Shown here: positions 23,562-33,566 of the stretch, in pieces
Layout: the number at the start of each line of letters is the position of its first letter
Numbering within the stretch: the first letter of the stretch is position 1
Assembly (NCBI RefSeq): GCF_008329565.1
Contig: NZ_NPKT01000002.1
Coordinates: forward strand, 62,001 to 126,000
DNA from: Mycolicibacterium sp. P1-5
GTDB lineage: Bacteria > Actinomycetota > Actinomycetes > Mycobacteriales > Mycobacteriaceae
Length of the DNA stretch: 64,000 nt
Direction of reading: 5' to 3'
Made by a program: the position numbers and the translations under genes
The notes under the pieces: generated by a model
Database searches by the model: none
Told to the model about the DNA's origin: nothing
Seen by the model: only the letters and a program-made list of their open reading frames with translations

Positions 23562-25259
23562 ATGACCGCCGTTCCCACACCTACCTCACTCGGTGCCGGA
23601 CAGGTCCTCAGCGGCGTCCCGGTCGTTTCCGGCGTCCGCTATGCGCCGGTCATCCGCCCCGGCCGGTTGCCCGTGATCGAGGATCTGGACCCTGGCGGCC
23701 AGATCGGCGAGGCGCAGCGCGACTCCGAGGCGTCACGGTTCGCCGCGGCCGCAGCGGCCGTCGCGGACCGTTTGCGCGATCGCGCCGCTCACGCGACCGG
23801 AGCCGCCTCCGAGGTTCTGGCCGCCACCGCGACGCTGGCACGGGACCGCGCCTGGCTGGGCGCGGCGGAAAAGCGCATCAAAGAAGGTGCGCCGGCGGTG
23901 CGCGCGACCGCCGATGCGGTGGCTCAGTTCGTCGACCTGTTCACCAAGATGGGCGGGCTGATGGCCGAACGCGTCACCGACTTGCGGGACATCCGCGATC
24001 GGGTGGTCGCCGAACTGAGCGGCCTGTCCGAACCGGGTGTGCCGGTGCCGGACCGGCCCGCGATCCTGTGCGCCGAAGATCTCGCGCCCGCCGACACCGC
24101 GGGTCTGGATCCCGCACTCGTTGTCGGACTTGCCACCACGCTGGGGGGCCCCACCAGTCACACCGCGATCATCGCCCGGCAGCTCGGCATCCCCTGCGTG
24201 GTCGCCGTGCATGGGCTCGACGACCTGCCGGCAGGCACCGACGTGCTGATCGACGGGACTCGCGGCACCATCATGGTCTCGCCCGACCCGGCCGAGGCCA
24301 CCGCCGCCGTCGAGGCAGCCGAGGCGGCGGCCGCCGCGATGGCCGGCTGGACCGGTCCTGGCGCCACCGCCGATGGCCACCCGGTGTCGATCCTGGCCAA
24401 CGTCCAGGACGGTTCGGCGGCGCGCGCCGCACGCGAAACGCCCGCCGAGGGCGTCGGGCTGTTTCGCACTGAATTGTGTTTTCTCAATCGCGACACCGAG
24501 CCGACCGTCGAGGAGCAGGCCGCGATTTACGGCGAGGTGCTGGACGCGTTCGCCGGGCACAAGGTCGTGATCCGCACCCTGGACGCCGGATCGGACAAAC
24601 CGCTGAAGTTCGTCGGCCATCCCGCCGAGGCCAACCCGGCGCTGGGAGTGCGTGGCATCCGGATCGAAGCCGTCCACCCCGAGATCCTCGCTCGCCAGCT
24701 GGACGCGATCGCGCTGGCCGCCGAGAAGACCGGGAGTGCGCCATGGGTGATGGCGCCGATGATCGCCACCCCCGACGAGGCCAAGCGGTTCGCCGACCTG
24801 GCCCGTGAGCGCGGCCTCGTCCCCGGCGTGATGATCGAGGTGCCGGCCGCCGCGCTGCTGGCCGACCACATTCTCGAACACGTCGAGTTCCTGTCCATCG
24901 GCACCAACGACCTGGCGCAGTACACGATGGCCGCCGACCGGATGTCGGCTGAGCTGGCCGTGCTGACCGATCCGTGGCAGCCGGGAGTGCTGGCGCTGGT
25001 CGCCCAGACCGCCCGCGCCGGGGCGAACCGCGGCAAGCCGGTCGGGGTCTGCGGCGAGGCCGCCGCCGATCCACTGCTGGCGTGCGTGCTGGTCGGACTC
25101 GGGATCACGTCGCTGTCCGCGGCCGCCGCAGCGGTGTCCGGTGTCGGCGCCAAACTCGCATCGGTCACCGTGGTGCAATGCCGCGATGCCGCCAGCGCAG
25201 TGCTGACCACGGCGAGTGCGTCGGACGCCCGCGCCGCGGCGCTGAACATCCTCGGCTAG
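23562..25259 (+). CDS. ptsI: PTS enzyme I (phosphoenolpyruvate-protein phosphotransferase)
   Basis: A 565-aa enzyme I, which takes phosphate from PEP and transfers it to HPr. The phospho-His domain motif Gly-Gly-Pro-Thr-Ser-His-Thr-Ala places the active His at residue 200. The PEP-binding barrel follows with Gly-Leu-Phe-Arg-Thr-Glu, Arg-Thr-Leu-Asp-Ala-Gly-Ser-Asp-Lys and Ile-Gly-Thr-Asn-Asp-Leu motifs, and a catalytic Cys in Val-Cys-Gly-Glu-Ala-Ala. The ATG at 23562 is chosen by family length; the frame is open further upstream to 23469 without a ribosome site. With ptsH, fruA and fruK it makes the window self-sufficient for fructose uptake. Confidence 0.94.
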   Translation: MTAVPTPTSLGAGQVLSGVPVVSGVRYAPVIRPGRLPVIEDLDPGGQIGEAQRDSEASRFAAAAAAVADRLRDRAAHATGAASEVLAATATLARDRAWLGAAEKRIKEGAPAVRATADAVAQFVDLFTKMGGLMAERVTDLRDIRDRVVAELSGLSEPGVPVPDRPAILCAEDLAPADTAGLDPALVVGLATTLGGPTSHTAIIARQLGIPCVVAVHGLDDLPAGTDVLIDGTRGTIMVSPDPAEATAAVEAAEAAAAAMAGWTGPGATADGHPVSILANVQDGSAARAARETPAEGVGLFRTELCFLNRDTEPTVEEQAAIYGEVLDAFAGHKVVIRTLDAGSDKPLKFVGHPAEANPALGVRGIRIEAVHPEILARQLDAIALAAEKTGSAPWVMAPMIATPDEAKRFADLARERGLVPGVMIEVPAAALLADHILEHVEFLSIGTNDLAQYTMAADRMSAELAVLTDPWQPGVLALVAQTARAGANRGKPVGVCGEAAADPLLACVLVGLGITSLSAAAAAVSGVGAKLASVTVVQCRDAASAVLTTASASDARAAALNILG

Positions 25260-25267
25260 GAATTAAT

Positions 25268-25281
25268 CGGACTGCGGTCCG
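25268..25281. promoter_or_regulatory. CGGAC-N4-GTCCG palindrome before the pirin gene
   Basis: CGGAC and GTCCG form an inverted repeat with a 4-base centre, 12 bases before the pirin start and close to a TTATAT that could be the -10 element. It may be an operator for an unlinked repressor; no evidence beyond position. Confidence 0.35.
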
Positions 25282-25293
25282 GTTATATCGGAT

Positions 25294-26265
25294 ATGCCAG
25301 CAGTTACCGCAGATACGTTGTCCTTGCCTCGCCTCGGCGCCGCAGCCCCGTCCGATACCGAACGGCCCGTCAGGGCCATCACCACCGGCCCGCGGGGATA
25401 TGAGGGCGAGGGCTTTCCGGTCGTGCGCGCGTTCGCCGGGGTCAGCGCCGCCGACCTCGATCCGTTCATTCACATGGACCAGATGGGTGAGGTCGAGTAC
25501 TCACCCGGTGAGCCCAAAGGCACCGACTGGCATCCGCACCGCGGCTTCGAGACGGTCACCTACATCATCGACGGTCGCTTCGCTCACCAGGATTCGCACG
25601 GCGGCGGTGGCTTGATCGCCGACGGCGCCACCCAGTGGATGACGGCGGGCGCCGGGATCCTGCACATCGAGACACCGCCGGCCGAGCTCGTGGAAAGCGG
25701 CGGGTTGTTCCACGGAATTCAGCTGTGGGTCAACCTGCCGCGCGCGGACAAGTTCGCCGAGCCGCGTTACCAGTCGATCGAGAGCCAGGCCGTGCGCCTG
25801 CTGTCGTCCGACGACGGTGGGTCGCTGGTCCGCGTCATCGCCGGGGAGGTCGACGGCTGGGCCGGCCCCGGTGCGACGCATACTCCGATCACTCTGGCGC
25901 ACACCACTATCGAGGCCGGTGCGCAGCTGAACCTGCCGTGGCCGCGCGATTACAACGCACTGGTCTATGTGCTGTCCGGTCGTGGCACGGTCGGCCCGAT
26001 CGGGCACCCGATCCACCAGGGCCAGCTTGCGGTACTCGGGCCAGGCGACCGGATCACCGTGGCCGCTGCCGCATCCCAGGACTCGAACCGCCCCGCCATG
26101 GAGGTCCTTCTGTTGGGCGGCAAACCAATTCGTGAGCCAGTGTTTCACTACGGGCCGTTCGTGATGAACTCCAAGTCGGAGGTCATCCAAGCGCTCGAGG
26201 ACTTCAACGCCGGCCGGTTCGGCACCGTCCCGCCCGGCGCACTGATGCCGCACCGAGCCAGGTAG
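25294..26265 (+). CDS. Pirin-family bicupin protein
   Basis: A 323-aa pirin, a two-cupin-domain protein. The metal-binding residues lie in His-Pro-His-Arg-Gly-Phe-Glu near residues 75-81 and a later His near 120; the Pirin motif Trp-Met-Thr-Ala-Gly-x-Gly-Ile-Leu-His is intact. Some pirins are quercetin 2,3-dioxygenases, others act as redox-sensing partners, so the activity is open. It is a single gene after ptsI, preceded by a small palindrome. Its 3' end faces the FUSC gene across an inverted repeat. Confidence 0.88.
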   Translation: MPAVTADTLSLPRLGAAAPSDTERPVRAITTGPRGYEGEGFPVVRAFAGVSAADLDPFIHMDQMGEVEYSPGEPKGTDWHPHRGFETVTYIIDGRFAHQDSHGGGGLIADGATQWMTAGAGILHIETPPAELVESGGLFHGIQLWVNLPRADKFAEPRYQSIESQAVRLLSSDDGGSLVRVIAGEVDGWAGPGATHTPITLAHTTIEAGAQLNLPWPRDYNALVYVLSGRGTVGPIGHPIHQGQLAVLGPGDRITVAAAASQDSNRPAMEVLLLGGKPIREPVFHYGPFVMNSKSEVIQALEDFNAGRFGTVPPGALMPHRAR

Positions 26266-26271
26266 GTACGA

Positions 26272-26328
26272 CGAAATCGACCTCACGGTCGCAGATCGCG
26301 CTAAAAAGCAGCCCGGAAGTCGATTTCG
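26272..26328. repeat. 10-bp inverted repeat with long loop between convergent genes
   Basis: CGAAATCGAC (26272-26281) and GTCGATTTCG (26319-26328) are perfect inverted copies separated by 37 bases containing a run of five A. It lies between the pirin and FUSC stop codons, so it may serve as a two-way terminator or be a short dispersed palindromic element. Confidence 0.55.
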
Positions 26329-26344
26329 CGGGGGAGCCGAGGAT

Positions 26345-28495
26345 TTAGCGGACCGGCTCGGCGGCCACCGTCGGCGGATAGGTCAGCTCGAGTTCACCGA
26401 GGTTGGCCGCGGCGGTCACCAGCGGCAACGCCGCCGAGACGGCGAGTTCGTCATCAGCAGCTTCCGCCCGCAGCGCGGGCACCAGGTCATCGCTGATCGG
26501 AGCCGCCAAACCAGTGCCGCCGAGAGAGCCGTCGAAGCGGGAACAGATCGCCGCGGCGTGCGCCTCGAGCACCGCCCGCGCTCGCGGATAGACCGCGAGC
26601 GGCGGCGGCACGATGTCGGCGATCAGGTCGGCGGCCGTCCGCAGCCGAACCGCGCGGCTGGCCGCCCGCACCACCGGCGCGCGAGAATCCGTCGGACCGC
26701 CACTCTCCGAAAGGTATTGGCGTACCGCGTCATCCAGTGTCCGCGACACTGTCAGCGCGTCGTGACTGAGCGCGTTAACCTGGTTCTCGGCTTGTTCAAA
26801 GGCGCCGCGGGTGACCCGCAGGACGGCCGCCCGCAGATAGCGGGCACCCACTTCACGTGCGGCGTCGATGGCTTGCTGCACGGCGGTCTTGACCCCGCGC
26901 GGCCACAGCAGCAGCGACACCACGACTCCCACTGACGCGCCGACGACGACGTCCTCGATCCGGATGAGGCCGACGGCCCAGCCGCTCGGGACGATCAGAT
27001 TGAACACAATCAAAACCATCATCGTGAACGCGGCCTGCGTGGCCGTGAATGAGCCGATCTCGGGCACGTACGCCGAACCGAACGCGACCACCGGCAGCAG
27101 GACCCACAACACGATCGGGTCGACGCCGAGCAATTCGATGACGACCGCACCGATGAGAAAACCGATCACGGTGCCGATGACTGCGCGCACGACGGTTGTG
27201 CCGGTGGTCAGCGCGCTGCTGCGTAGCACCGACAAGGCGCCGAGGACGACCCAGAACCCGTGCTGGACCGGAAAGACGAATGTGACGAGCACGGCCAACG
27301 CCAGGCCGAGGCCGGTGCGCAGGCTGTTGCGGGCGGTGACCGAGCGGGTCGCCAGGTGTCCACTGGTCAGCGCGGTGACGGCTTCGGTCTCGGAGTACAC
27401 CCGGTCGGCGATGCCGGTCTCCGGCAGCCGCCGGCCCAACACCCGCGCCCAGACCGGACGCGCATCGGCGGCCGCGGCGCTGGCGATGAGCCGCCCCGTC
27501 ACGCCGGTCGCAGCGCCGACGGTGCGCCGGTTGAGCAGGGTGCGGCCCACGGCGACCGCTGCCTCATCATCGGTTGCCGCGAGGATGTCGACGACGTCCT
27601 GGCGGTACGTGCCGATCGCGACGGTCCGCAGGTCGGTCAGCGCAGCGGCCAGCAGCGCGCGTTCGTTGGCCCGCGCGCCCGGACGGGTGATCAGCAGAAC
27701 TTGCGCGCAGTCGCGCAGCACTCGCACCACCGGCTCACCGATCGGCCCGAGCAGCTTGCCCGTGTCGCCGCCGACCCTGTCGCACAACCATTGCAGGTCG
27801 TCGACGACCCGCACCAGCGCACGGCTGCCCGCCGTGAGGGCGACCGGGCGGTAAGCCGCGCCGAGGAAGTTGGACCTCAGCGCGTCCATCGCGGCCGTGA
27901 CGCCGTCGGCCGATGCGGTGCCCTCAATCCGGTCGGCCAGCACCGCGCAGACGGCGGCCGCATGCCTGCGCAGCTCGCCGTGATGGCGCGGTGGGAACAG
28001 GAACAGCGCAGCCGGGACGCAGATCGCAAGTGCGATCAGCCAGCCGAGGAGCCGCTCGCCGAGCGGGCCCACCGGCGTGCAAACCGGTAGCACGAAGGTC
28101 AGCAAAGTTGCGCGCTGACCAGCAGCGACGATCTCGCTGAGGACCCCGGCGAACGTGACCGCCACCCCGATGACGAACGTCAGCATGATGGCCAGCCACG
28201 CGATCGGGGCGGCCAGCGTGCCGATGCTGATCAGCACCGCGCCGTTGAAGCCCAACCCGCCGTAGGCCAGCGCCCTGGCGTTCATGTTGCCGGGGAAGTC
28301 CACCACGATCAGCAGCGCGATCGACCCGAAGATCGTGATCAGCGGAGTCTGGGATCCGCCGCCGACGGCGAAGCTGACCGCCGCGGCGAGCGGGATGACG
28401 ATCGTGGCCCGCGCCGCGCGTCGCGCACCGTCGTTCTCGGGGTCACGCGTCCGGATCCGATCGGCCGCCCGCCGCCACAGGGCAGCCGGGGTCAC
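26345..28495 (-). CDS. FUSC-family membrane transporter (aromatic acid exporter-like)
   Basis: A 716-aa membrane protein with two similar hydrophobic blocks (about residues 30-165 and 390-525), each with four to six helices, separated and followed by soluble helical regions. This duplicated layout is that of the FUSC/AaeB/YccS family, linked to export of aromatic acids or fusaric acid. It begins with a GTG overlapping the stop of an upstream TetR gene by four bases, so its expression is tied to that regulator. Substrate unknown; the TetR partner suggests inducible efflux. Confidence 0.82.
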   Translation of the reverse strand: MTPAALWRRAADRIRTRDPENDGARRAARATIVIPLAAAVSFAVGGGSQTPLITIFGSIALLIVVDFPGNMNARALAYGGLGFNGAVLISIGTLAAPIAWLAIMLTFVIGVAVTFAGVLSEIVAAGQRATLLTFVLPVCTPVGPLGERLLGWLIALAICVPAALFLFPPRHHGELRRHAAAVCAVLADRIEGTASADGVTAAMDALRSNFLGAAYRPVALTAGSRALVRVVDDLQWLCDRVGGDTGKLLGPIGEPVVRVLRDCAQVLLITRPGARANERALLAAALTDLRTVAIGTYRQDVVDILAATDDEAAVAVGRTLLNRRTVGAATGVTGRLIASAAAADARPVWARVLGRRLPETGIADRVYSETEAVTALTSGHLATRSVTARNSLRTGLGLALAVLVTFVFPVQHGFWVVLGALSVLRSSALTTGTTVVRAVIGTVIGFLIGAVVIELLGVDPIVLWVLLPVVAFGSAYVPEIGSFTATQAAFTMMVLIVFNLIVPSGWAVGLIRIEDVVVGASVGVVVSLLLWPRGVKTAVQQAIDAAREVGARYLRAAVLRVTRGAFEQAENQVNALSHDALTVSRTLDDAVRQYLSESGGPTDSRAPVVRAASRAVRLRTAADLIADIVPPPLAVYPRARAVLEAHAAAICSRFDGSLGGTGLAAPISDDLVPALRAEAADDELAVSAALPLVTAAANLGELELTYPPTVAAEPVR

Positions 28496-29052
28496 TGGGG
28501 CACGCTGGCGAAACTGCCCGAATCCAGTGCGTCGAGCAGGTAGCGCGCGATCCAGTTGAACATCCCCGGATCACGCGGCAGGGTGGCCTGCTCGTAGCCG
28601 ACGAAGACGTACACCGCCCAGGCGGCATACACGTTGGCCTGACGTTCGTCCTTGACGATCTCCAGGGCCGAGTCGTAGAGGATCTTGTACCGGGCCCGGT
28701 CGACCTCGGTCTGCACGGCCAGCACGTGCGGGTCGACGGAGCTCCACGACCGGATGGCAGCCTCGGCGCCATGCGGCAGCGACAAGCCCACCTCGATGAT
28801 CGCCTCGATGCGGCGGCGCGGGTCGGAAACCTCGCGGATCGCGCCGATCAGCCGCACGGTCCGGTCCTGTACCCAGTAGGACACCAGGTCCCGGGTGTAG
28901 GCCGGCCAGCTGGAGAAATAGTGGTAGAACGACCCGGTCGTGACGCCGAGGCGGTTACACACCTCAGCCAGTTTGAGCCCGCCGTACCCGACGTCTGCGA
29001 GTACTTCCAGACCAGTCTCGAAGTACGCGTCCCGGTTGGCAACTGTTGCCAT
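28492..29052 (-). CDS. TetR-family regulator of the FUSC transporter
   Basis: A 186-aa TetR protein. The helix-turn-helix is at about 20-48 (Leu-Ala-Glu-Val-Cys then Val-Thr-Thr-Gly-Ser-Phe-Tyr-His-Tyr-Phe), followed by a variable ligand domain. Its TGA overlaps the GTG of the FUSC gene, so regulator and transporter are translated from the same message. It diverges from the aldehyde dehydrogenase gene across 136 bases and may also act there. The inducer is unknown. Confidence 0.85.
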   Translation of the reverse strand: MATVANRDAYFETGLEVLADVGYGGLKLAEVCNRLGVTTGSFYHYFSSWPAYTRDLVSYWVQDRTVRLIGAIREVSDPRRRIEAIIEVGLSLPHGAEAAIRSWSSVDPHVLAVQTEVDRARYKILYDSALEIVKDERQANVYAAWAVYVFVGYEQATLPRDPGMFNWIARYLLDALDSGSFASVPQ

Positions 29053-29188
29053 GGGTCAAACGATAGTGCGCGGAGCGCGTCAATTAGCCGGGACGGGCGC
29101 GATCGTGACCAAGTTGCGCAGGCGGCCGGTGACCGCTGACCGATCTTGGGGCAAGCTGGAATCACGCGATCGAATCGAGGAGTTTGGC

Positions 29189-30589
29189 ATGACCGTTCAG
29201 ATCACAAGTGACCAGGCCACCCAGGGTGGCGCCGCCGGCGTGCTGGCAGACGTGCGCCGCGTCTTCAACAGCGGCCGTACCCGCTCGTTGTCGTGGCGGT
29301 CCGAGCAGCTGCGCGCCGTGGAGCGGATGTGCGAGGAGCGGGAGCCGGAGATCGCCGAGGCGCTGGCCCGCGACCTGGGCCGCTCGTCGTTCGAGGCCTG
29401 GCTGGGCGATATCGGCTCGACGCAGGCGGAAGCCGCCTTCGCGCGCAAGCACCTGAAGAAGTGGGTCAAGCCGCAGAAGTTCGGGCTGCCCCTGGCGCAG
29501 CAGCCCGGCCGGGCATGGGTGCAGTACGACCCGCTGGGCGTGATCCTGGTGATCGGACCGTGGAACTATCCCTTCTATCTGTGCATGGCGCCGCTGGTGG
29601 CCGCGATCGCGGCCGGCGACGGTGTGGTGATCAAGCCGTCGGAGCTGGCGCCGGCCACCTCGGCGCTGATCGCGCGGCTGGTTCCGGAGTACCTCGATTC
29701 CGAGGCCATCCGGGTGGTCGAGGGTGACGCGGCGGTCACGCAGGACCTACTGGCGCAGGGATTCGACCATGCGTTGTTCACCGGTGGCACCGAGATCGGC
29801 CGGAAAATTATGGCGGCCGCCGCGCCGACCCTGACGCCGGTGACCCTGGAGCTGGGCGGAAAGAGCCCGGTCGTGGTGTTGGCCGACGCCGACCTGGACG
29901 TGGCCGCGCGCCGGATTGCCTGGATCAAGATGCTGAATTCGGGCCAGACCTGCATCGCGCCGGACTACGTGCTGGCCGACCGCTCGATCGCCGCCACGCT
30001 GGCCGACAACGTCGTCGCCACGATTGCGCAGTTCCGCGCCGAAGAGAAGGAAACGTCGCTGCGCATCGTCAACGAGCGGCAGTTCGACCGGCTGGCGTCG
30101 CTGATCAGCGCGACCAGCGGCACGGTCGTCACCGGCGGGAAGTCGGACCGTGCGGCGCTGCGGATCGAGCCGACGGTGATCGTCGACCCGCCCGCCGACG
30201 ATCCGGTGATGTCCGACGAGATCTTCGGACCGATCCTGCCGATCATCTCGGTCGATTCGCCCGACGCGGCCGTCGCGTTCGTCAACGCCCGGCCCAAGCC
30301 GCTGGCGCTGTATGTCTTCACCGCCTCGAAATCGGCGGCGCGGGACTTGATTGACCGGATGCCCTCGGGCGGTGCCGTCATCAATCACGTGGCGGTGCAC
30401 TGCTTGGTTCCGCAACTGCCGTTCGGTGGCGTGGGCGCCAGCGGTATGGGTGCGTACCACGGCAAGTGGGGCTTCGAGGCCCTCAGTCACCGACGCGCCG
30501 TGCTCGCCAAACCGACCAAATTTGACCTCAAACTCATGTACCCGCCGTATACTGATCGTGCGATCAGGATTATGCGCAAGGCTTTTTGA
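29189..30589 (+). CDS. NAD(P)-dependent aldehyde dehydrogenase, Rv0147-like
   Basis: A 466-aa class 3-like aldehyde dehydrogenase. The Pro-Trp-Asn-Tyr-Pro motif near 120, the general-base Glu in Leu-Glu-Leu-Gly-Gly-Lys, and nucleophile Cys255 in Gly-Gln-Thr-Cys-Ile-Ala are present. The length and the hydrophobic C-terminal end fit the group of fatty or aromatic aldehyde dehydrogenases that associate with membranes. The ATG at 29189 follows CGAGGAG; the frame is open far upstream to 28940 but that part overlaps the TetR gene. Position and family match Rv0147, though here it precedes rather than follows the TetR and methyltransferase genes. Confidence 0.9.
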   Translation: MTVQITSDQATQGGAAGVLADVRRVFNSGRTRSLSWRSEQLRAVERMCEEREPEIAEALARDLGRSSFEAWLGDIGSTQAEAAFARKHLKKWVKPQKFGLPLAQQPGRAWVQYDPLGVILVIGPWNYPFYLCMAPLVAAIAAGDGVVIKPSELAPATSALIARLVPEYLDSEAIRVVEGDAAVTQDLLAQGFDHALFTGGTEIGRKIMAAAAPTLTPVTLELGGKSPVVVLADADLDVAARRIAWIKMLNSGQTCIAPDYVLADRSIAATLADNVVATIAQFRAEEKETSLRIVNERQFDRLASLISATSGTVVTGGKSDRAALRIEPTVIVDPPADDPVMSDEIFGPILPIISVDSPDAAVAFVNARPKPLALYVFTASKSAARDLIDRMPSGGAVINHVAVHCLVPQLPFGGVGASGMGAYHGKWGFEALSHRRAVLAKPTKFDLKLMYPPYTDRAIRIMRKAF

Positions 30590-30897
30590 TGCGCTGAAAA
30601 TGGCCATAGCAAAGTCCGCGCAATTGCTCAGCAACGATTCGACCGCGAACATGTGCATGCCCATGCAGATATAGCGAATATCCGTGCGAATTGCTCGGCA
30701 AAAAAATTTGTCGCAACTGTCAGCCTCCGATAACCGAACCGATAACCGCATGTCAGACGCGGATCTCAAGCTGGATCGGCGTTACGGCAACGGATTCCGC
30801 AGGCTGAGCAAAATATGAACACATTTCTAATCATGTTGACCTGAGCAAATGTCGTTCCCCGTCAAAAATGTGCGGAAAGTTGTGGCACAATTTGACT
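30590..30897. other. AT-richer intergenic region without a supported gene
   Basis: This 308-base stretch is low in G+C for the window and has no ORF with a ribosome site. It holds a direct repeat GATAACCG (30729-30736 and 30741-30748) and, close to the TetR start, near-symmetric TGTGGCACA and TGTGCC elements that could be its autoregulatory site. It probably contains the TetR promoter. Confidence 0.5.
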
Positions 30898-31533
30898 GTG
30901 CCGCATACAGCGAGTCGGGGCCCGGGTCGCCCCCCAGCAGCTAAGGCAGCGGAAACGCGCGAGCGCATTATGCGCGCCGCCCGTGAGGTGTTCAGCGAAT
31001 TAGGGTATGACGCTGCCACCTTCCAGGCAATCGCCATCCGTGCCGACTTGACCCGACCTGCGATCAATCACTACTTCGCCAGCAAACGGCTGCTCTATCA
31101 AGAGGTCGTCGACCAGACGAACGCCTCGGTGATCGAGTCCGCCGTGCATCAGTCGCAGCGTGAGAGCACGTTGGCCGGGCGGATCCGCGTCTTCATCGAG
31201 GCGGCCGTCCATGCTCAGGGTCAGGACCGCTCGGTGGCGGCCTTCCTGGTTACCTCGGTGCTCGAGTCCGAGCGACATCCTGAATTGGCCGAGTCGAATC
31301 ACGACTCACGGGAGTTCACCCGCGGTTACGTGAAGGCGGCCATCAAGGACGCCGTCGAATCGGGCGAGGTCCGACCGGACATCGACATCGAGGCGGCTGC
31401 CGAGATGCTGATGGCGGTCATGTGGGGCCTGGGTTTCTACGCCGGCTTCGTCGGCGATCAAGATCGTCTGACGGCGATCACCGACCAGTTCCTGCAGCTG
31501 CTCGACGGTCAGGCGTGGCGCGCCGTTCACTGA
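30898..31533 (+). CDS. TetR-family regulator, Rv0144-like
   Basis: A 211-aa TetR regulator. A basic N-terminal arm Gly-Pro-Gly-Arg-Pro-Pro-Ala-Ala-Lys precedes a helix-turn-helix (about 20-60) reading Ala-Thr-Phe-Gln-Ala-Ile-Ala then Thr-Arg-Pro-Ala-Ile-Asn-His-Tyr-Phe. I start at GTG 30898, which gives the usual arm length; an ATG at 30868 would add ten residues and neither has a clear Shine-Dalgarno. It precedes a SAM methyltransferase gene on the same strand, the Rv0144-Rv0146 arrangement, and may control it. Confidence 0.82.
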   Translation: MPHTASRGPGRPPAAKAAETRERIMRAAREVFSELGYDAATFQAIAIRADLTRPAINHYFASKRLLYQEVVDQTNASVIESAVHQSQRESTLAGRIRVFIEAAVHAQGQDRSVAAFLVTSVLESERHPELAESNHDSREFTRGYVKAAIKDAVESGEVRPDIDIEAAAEMLMAVMWGLGFYAGFVGDQDRLTAITDQFLQLLDGQAWRAVH

Positions 31534-31606
31534 ACCGGGTGACGTGCGCCACAGGCACATAGTCTGCCTAAGTTTCTAGGTACCATCGTCGTATAAGCCT
31601 GGCTGA

Positions 31607-32620
<1,014 letters not shown>

Positions 32621-32653
32621 CCCCAACCCGGGTGCCCGCAGCTCGGAGGGCCC

Positions 32654-32672
32654 ACGTATACAAGGTGTACGT
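32654..32672. promoter_or_regulatory. ACGTATACAAGGTGTACGT inverted repeat upstream of SDR gene
   Basis: An imperfect palindrome with ACGTA/TACGT arms and inner TAC/GTG-type symmetry, 28 bases before the SDR start. It has the size of a TetR or GntR operator; the likely regulator is not known. Confidence 0.4.
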
Positions 32673-32700
32673 TCCGTCCGTCGGTTGAAAGGGAAGGCCC

Positions 32701-33564
32701 ATGCCCGGAGTTGTTGATCGAGTCATCGTCGTCACCGGAGCCGGTGGCGGTCTGGGTCGCGAATACGCGCTGACTCTGGCTCGCGAAGGCGCCAGCGTCG
32801 TGGTGAACGATCTCGGCGGTGCGCGGGACGGAACCGGTGCCGGCCACAACATGGCCGATCAGGTGGTCCAGGAGATCAAGGATGCCGGCGGTCGCGCCGT
32901 CGCCAACTACGACTCCGTCGCCGAGACCGAGGGTGCCGAGAACATCGTCAAGACCGCGCTCGAGGAGTTCGGCAAGATCGACGGCATTGTCAGCAACGCG
33001 GGCATCCTGCGCGACGGCACGTTTCACAAGATGCCGTTCGAGAACTGGGACTCCGTCCTCAAGGTCCACCTCTACGGCGGCTACAACGTCATTCGCGCCG
33101 CTTGGCCGCACTTCCGCGAGCAGAGCTACGGCCGCATCGTCGTTGCCACCTCCACCAGCGGCCTGTTCGGCAATTTCGGTCAGGCCAACTACAGCGCCGC
33201 CAAGCTCGGCCTGGTCGGTCTGATCAACACGCTGGCCCAGGAAGGCGCCAAGTACAACATCAAGGCCAATGCGTTGGCGCCGATCGCCGCCACCCGCATG
33301 ACCGAGGACATCCTGCCGCCGGAGGTGTTCAAGAAGCTCACGCCGGAGTACGTCGCTCCGGTGGTCGGCTACCTGTGCACCGAAGAGGTGCCGGACTCGG
33401 CGTCGGTGTTCATCGTCGGCGGTGGAAAGGTGCAGCGCGCGGCGCTGTTCCAGAACGAGGGCGTCACCTTCGACCAAGTCCCCAGCGTCGAGGACGTCGC
33501 CGCGCAGTGGTCGACGATCGACGACCTGTCGGCCGCCGAGCACGCCTCCTTCAAGCTGGGCTGA
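32701..33564 (+). CDS. Short-chain dehydrogenase, Rv0148-like (MFE-2-type 3-hydroxyacyl-CoA dehydrogenase)
   Basis: A 287-aa classical SDR. The NAD(H) motif Thr-Gly-Ala-Gly-Gly-Gly-Leu-Gly is near 12-19, the Asn-Ala-Gly motif near 100, and the catalytic Tyr164-x3-Lys168 in Asn-Tyr-Ser-Ala-Ala-Lys. The Val-Asn-Asp-Leu-Gly-Gly segment after strand 2 is typical of the dehydrogenase domain of peroxisomal multifunctional enzyme 2 (17beta-HSD4), so a beta-oxidation or steroid side-chain step is likely. AAAGGGAAGG precedes the ATG. The haloacid-dehalogenase-like gene begins 2 bases after its stop. Confidence 0.9.
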   Translation: MPGVVDRVIVVTGAGGGLGREYALTLAREGASVVVNDLGGARDGTGAGHNMADQVVQEIKDAGGRAVANYDSVAETEGAENIVKTALEEFGKIDGIVSNAGILRDGTFHKMPFENWDSVLKVHLYGGYNVIRAAWPHFREQSYGRIVVATSTSGLFGNFGQANYSAAKLGLVGLINTLAQEGAKYNIKANALAPIAATRMTEDILPPEVFKKLTPEYVAPVVGYLCTEEVPDSASVFIVGGGKVQRAALFQNEGVTFDQVPSVEDVAAQWSTIDDLSAAEHASFKLG

Positions 33565-33566
33565 AC

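Noticed and set aside
30600..30674. 24-codon ORF after the aldehyde dehydrogenase
   Set aside because: No Shine-Dalgarno and no distinctive composition; chance frame in an AT-richer gap.
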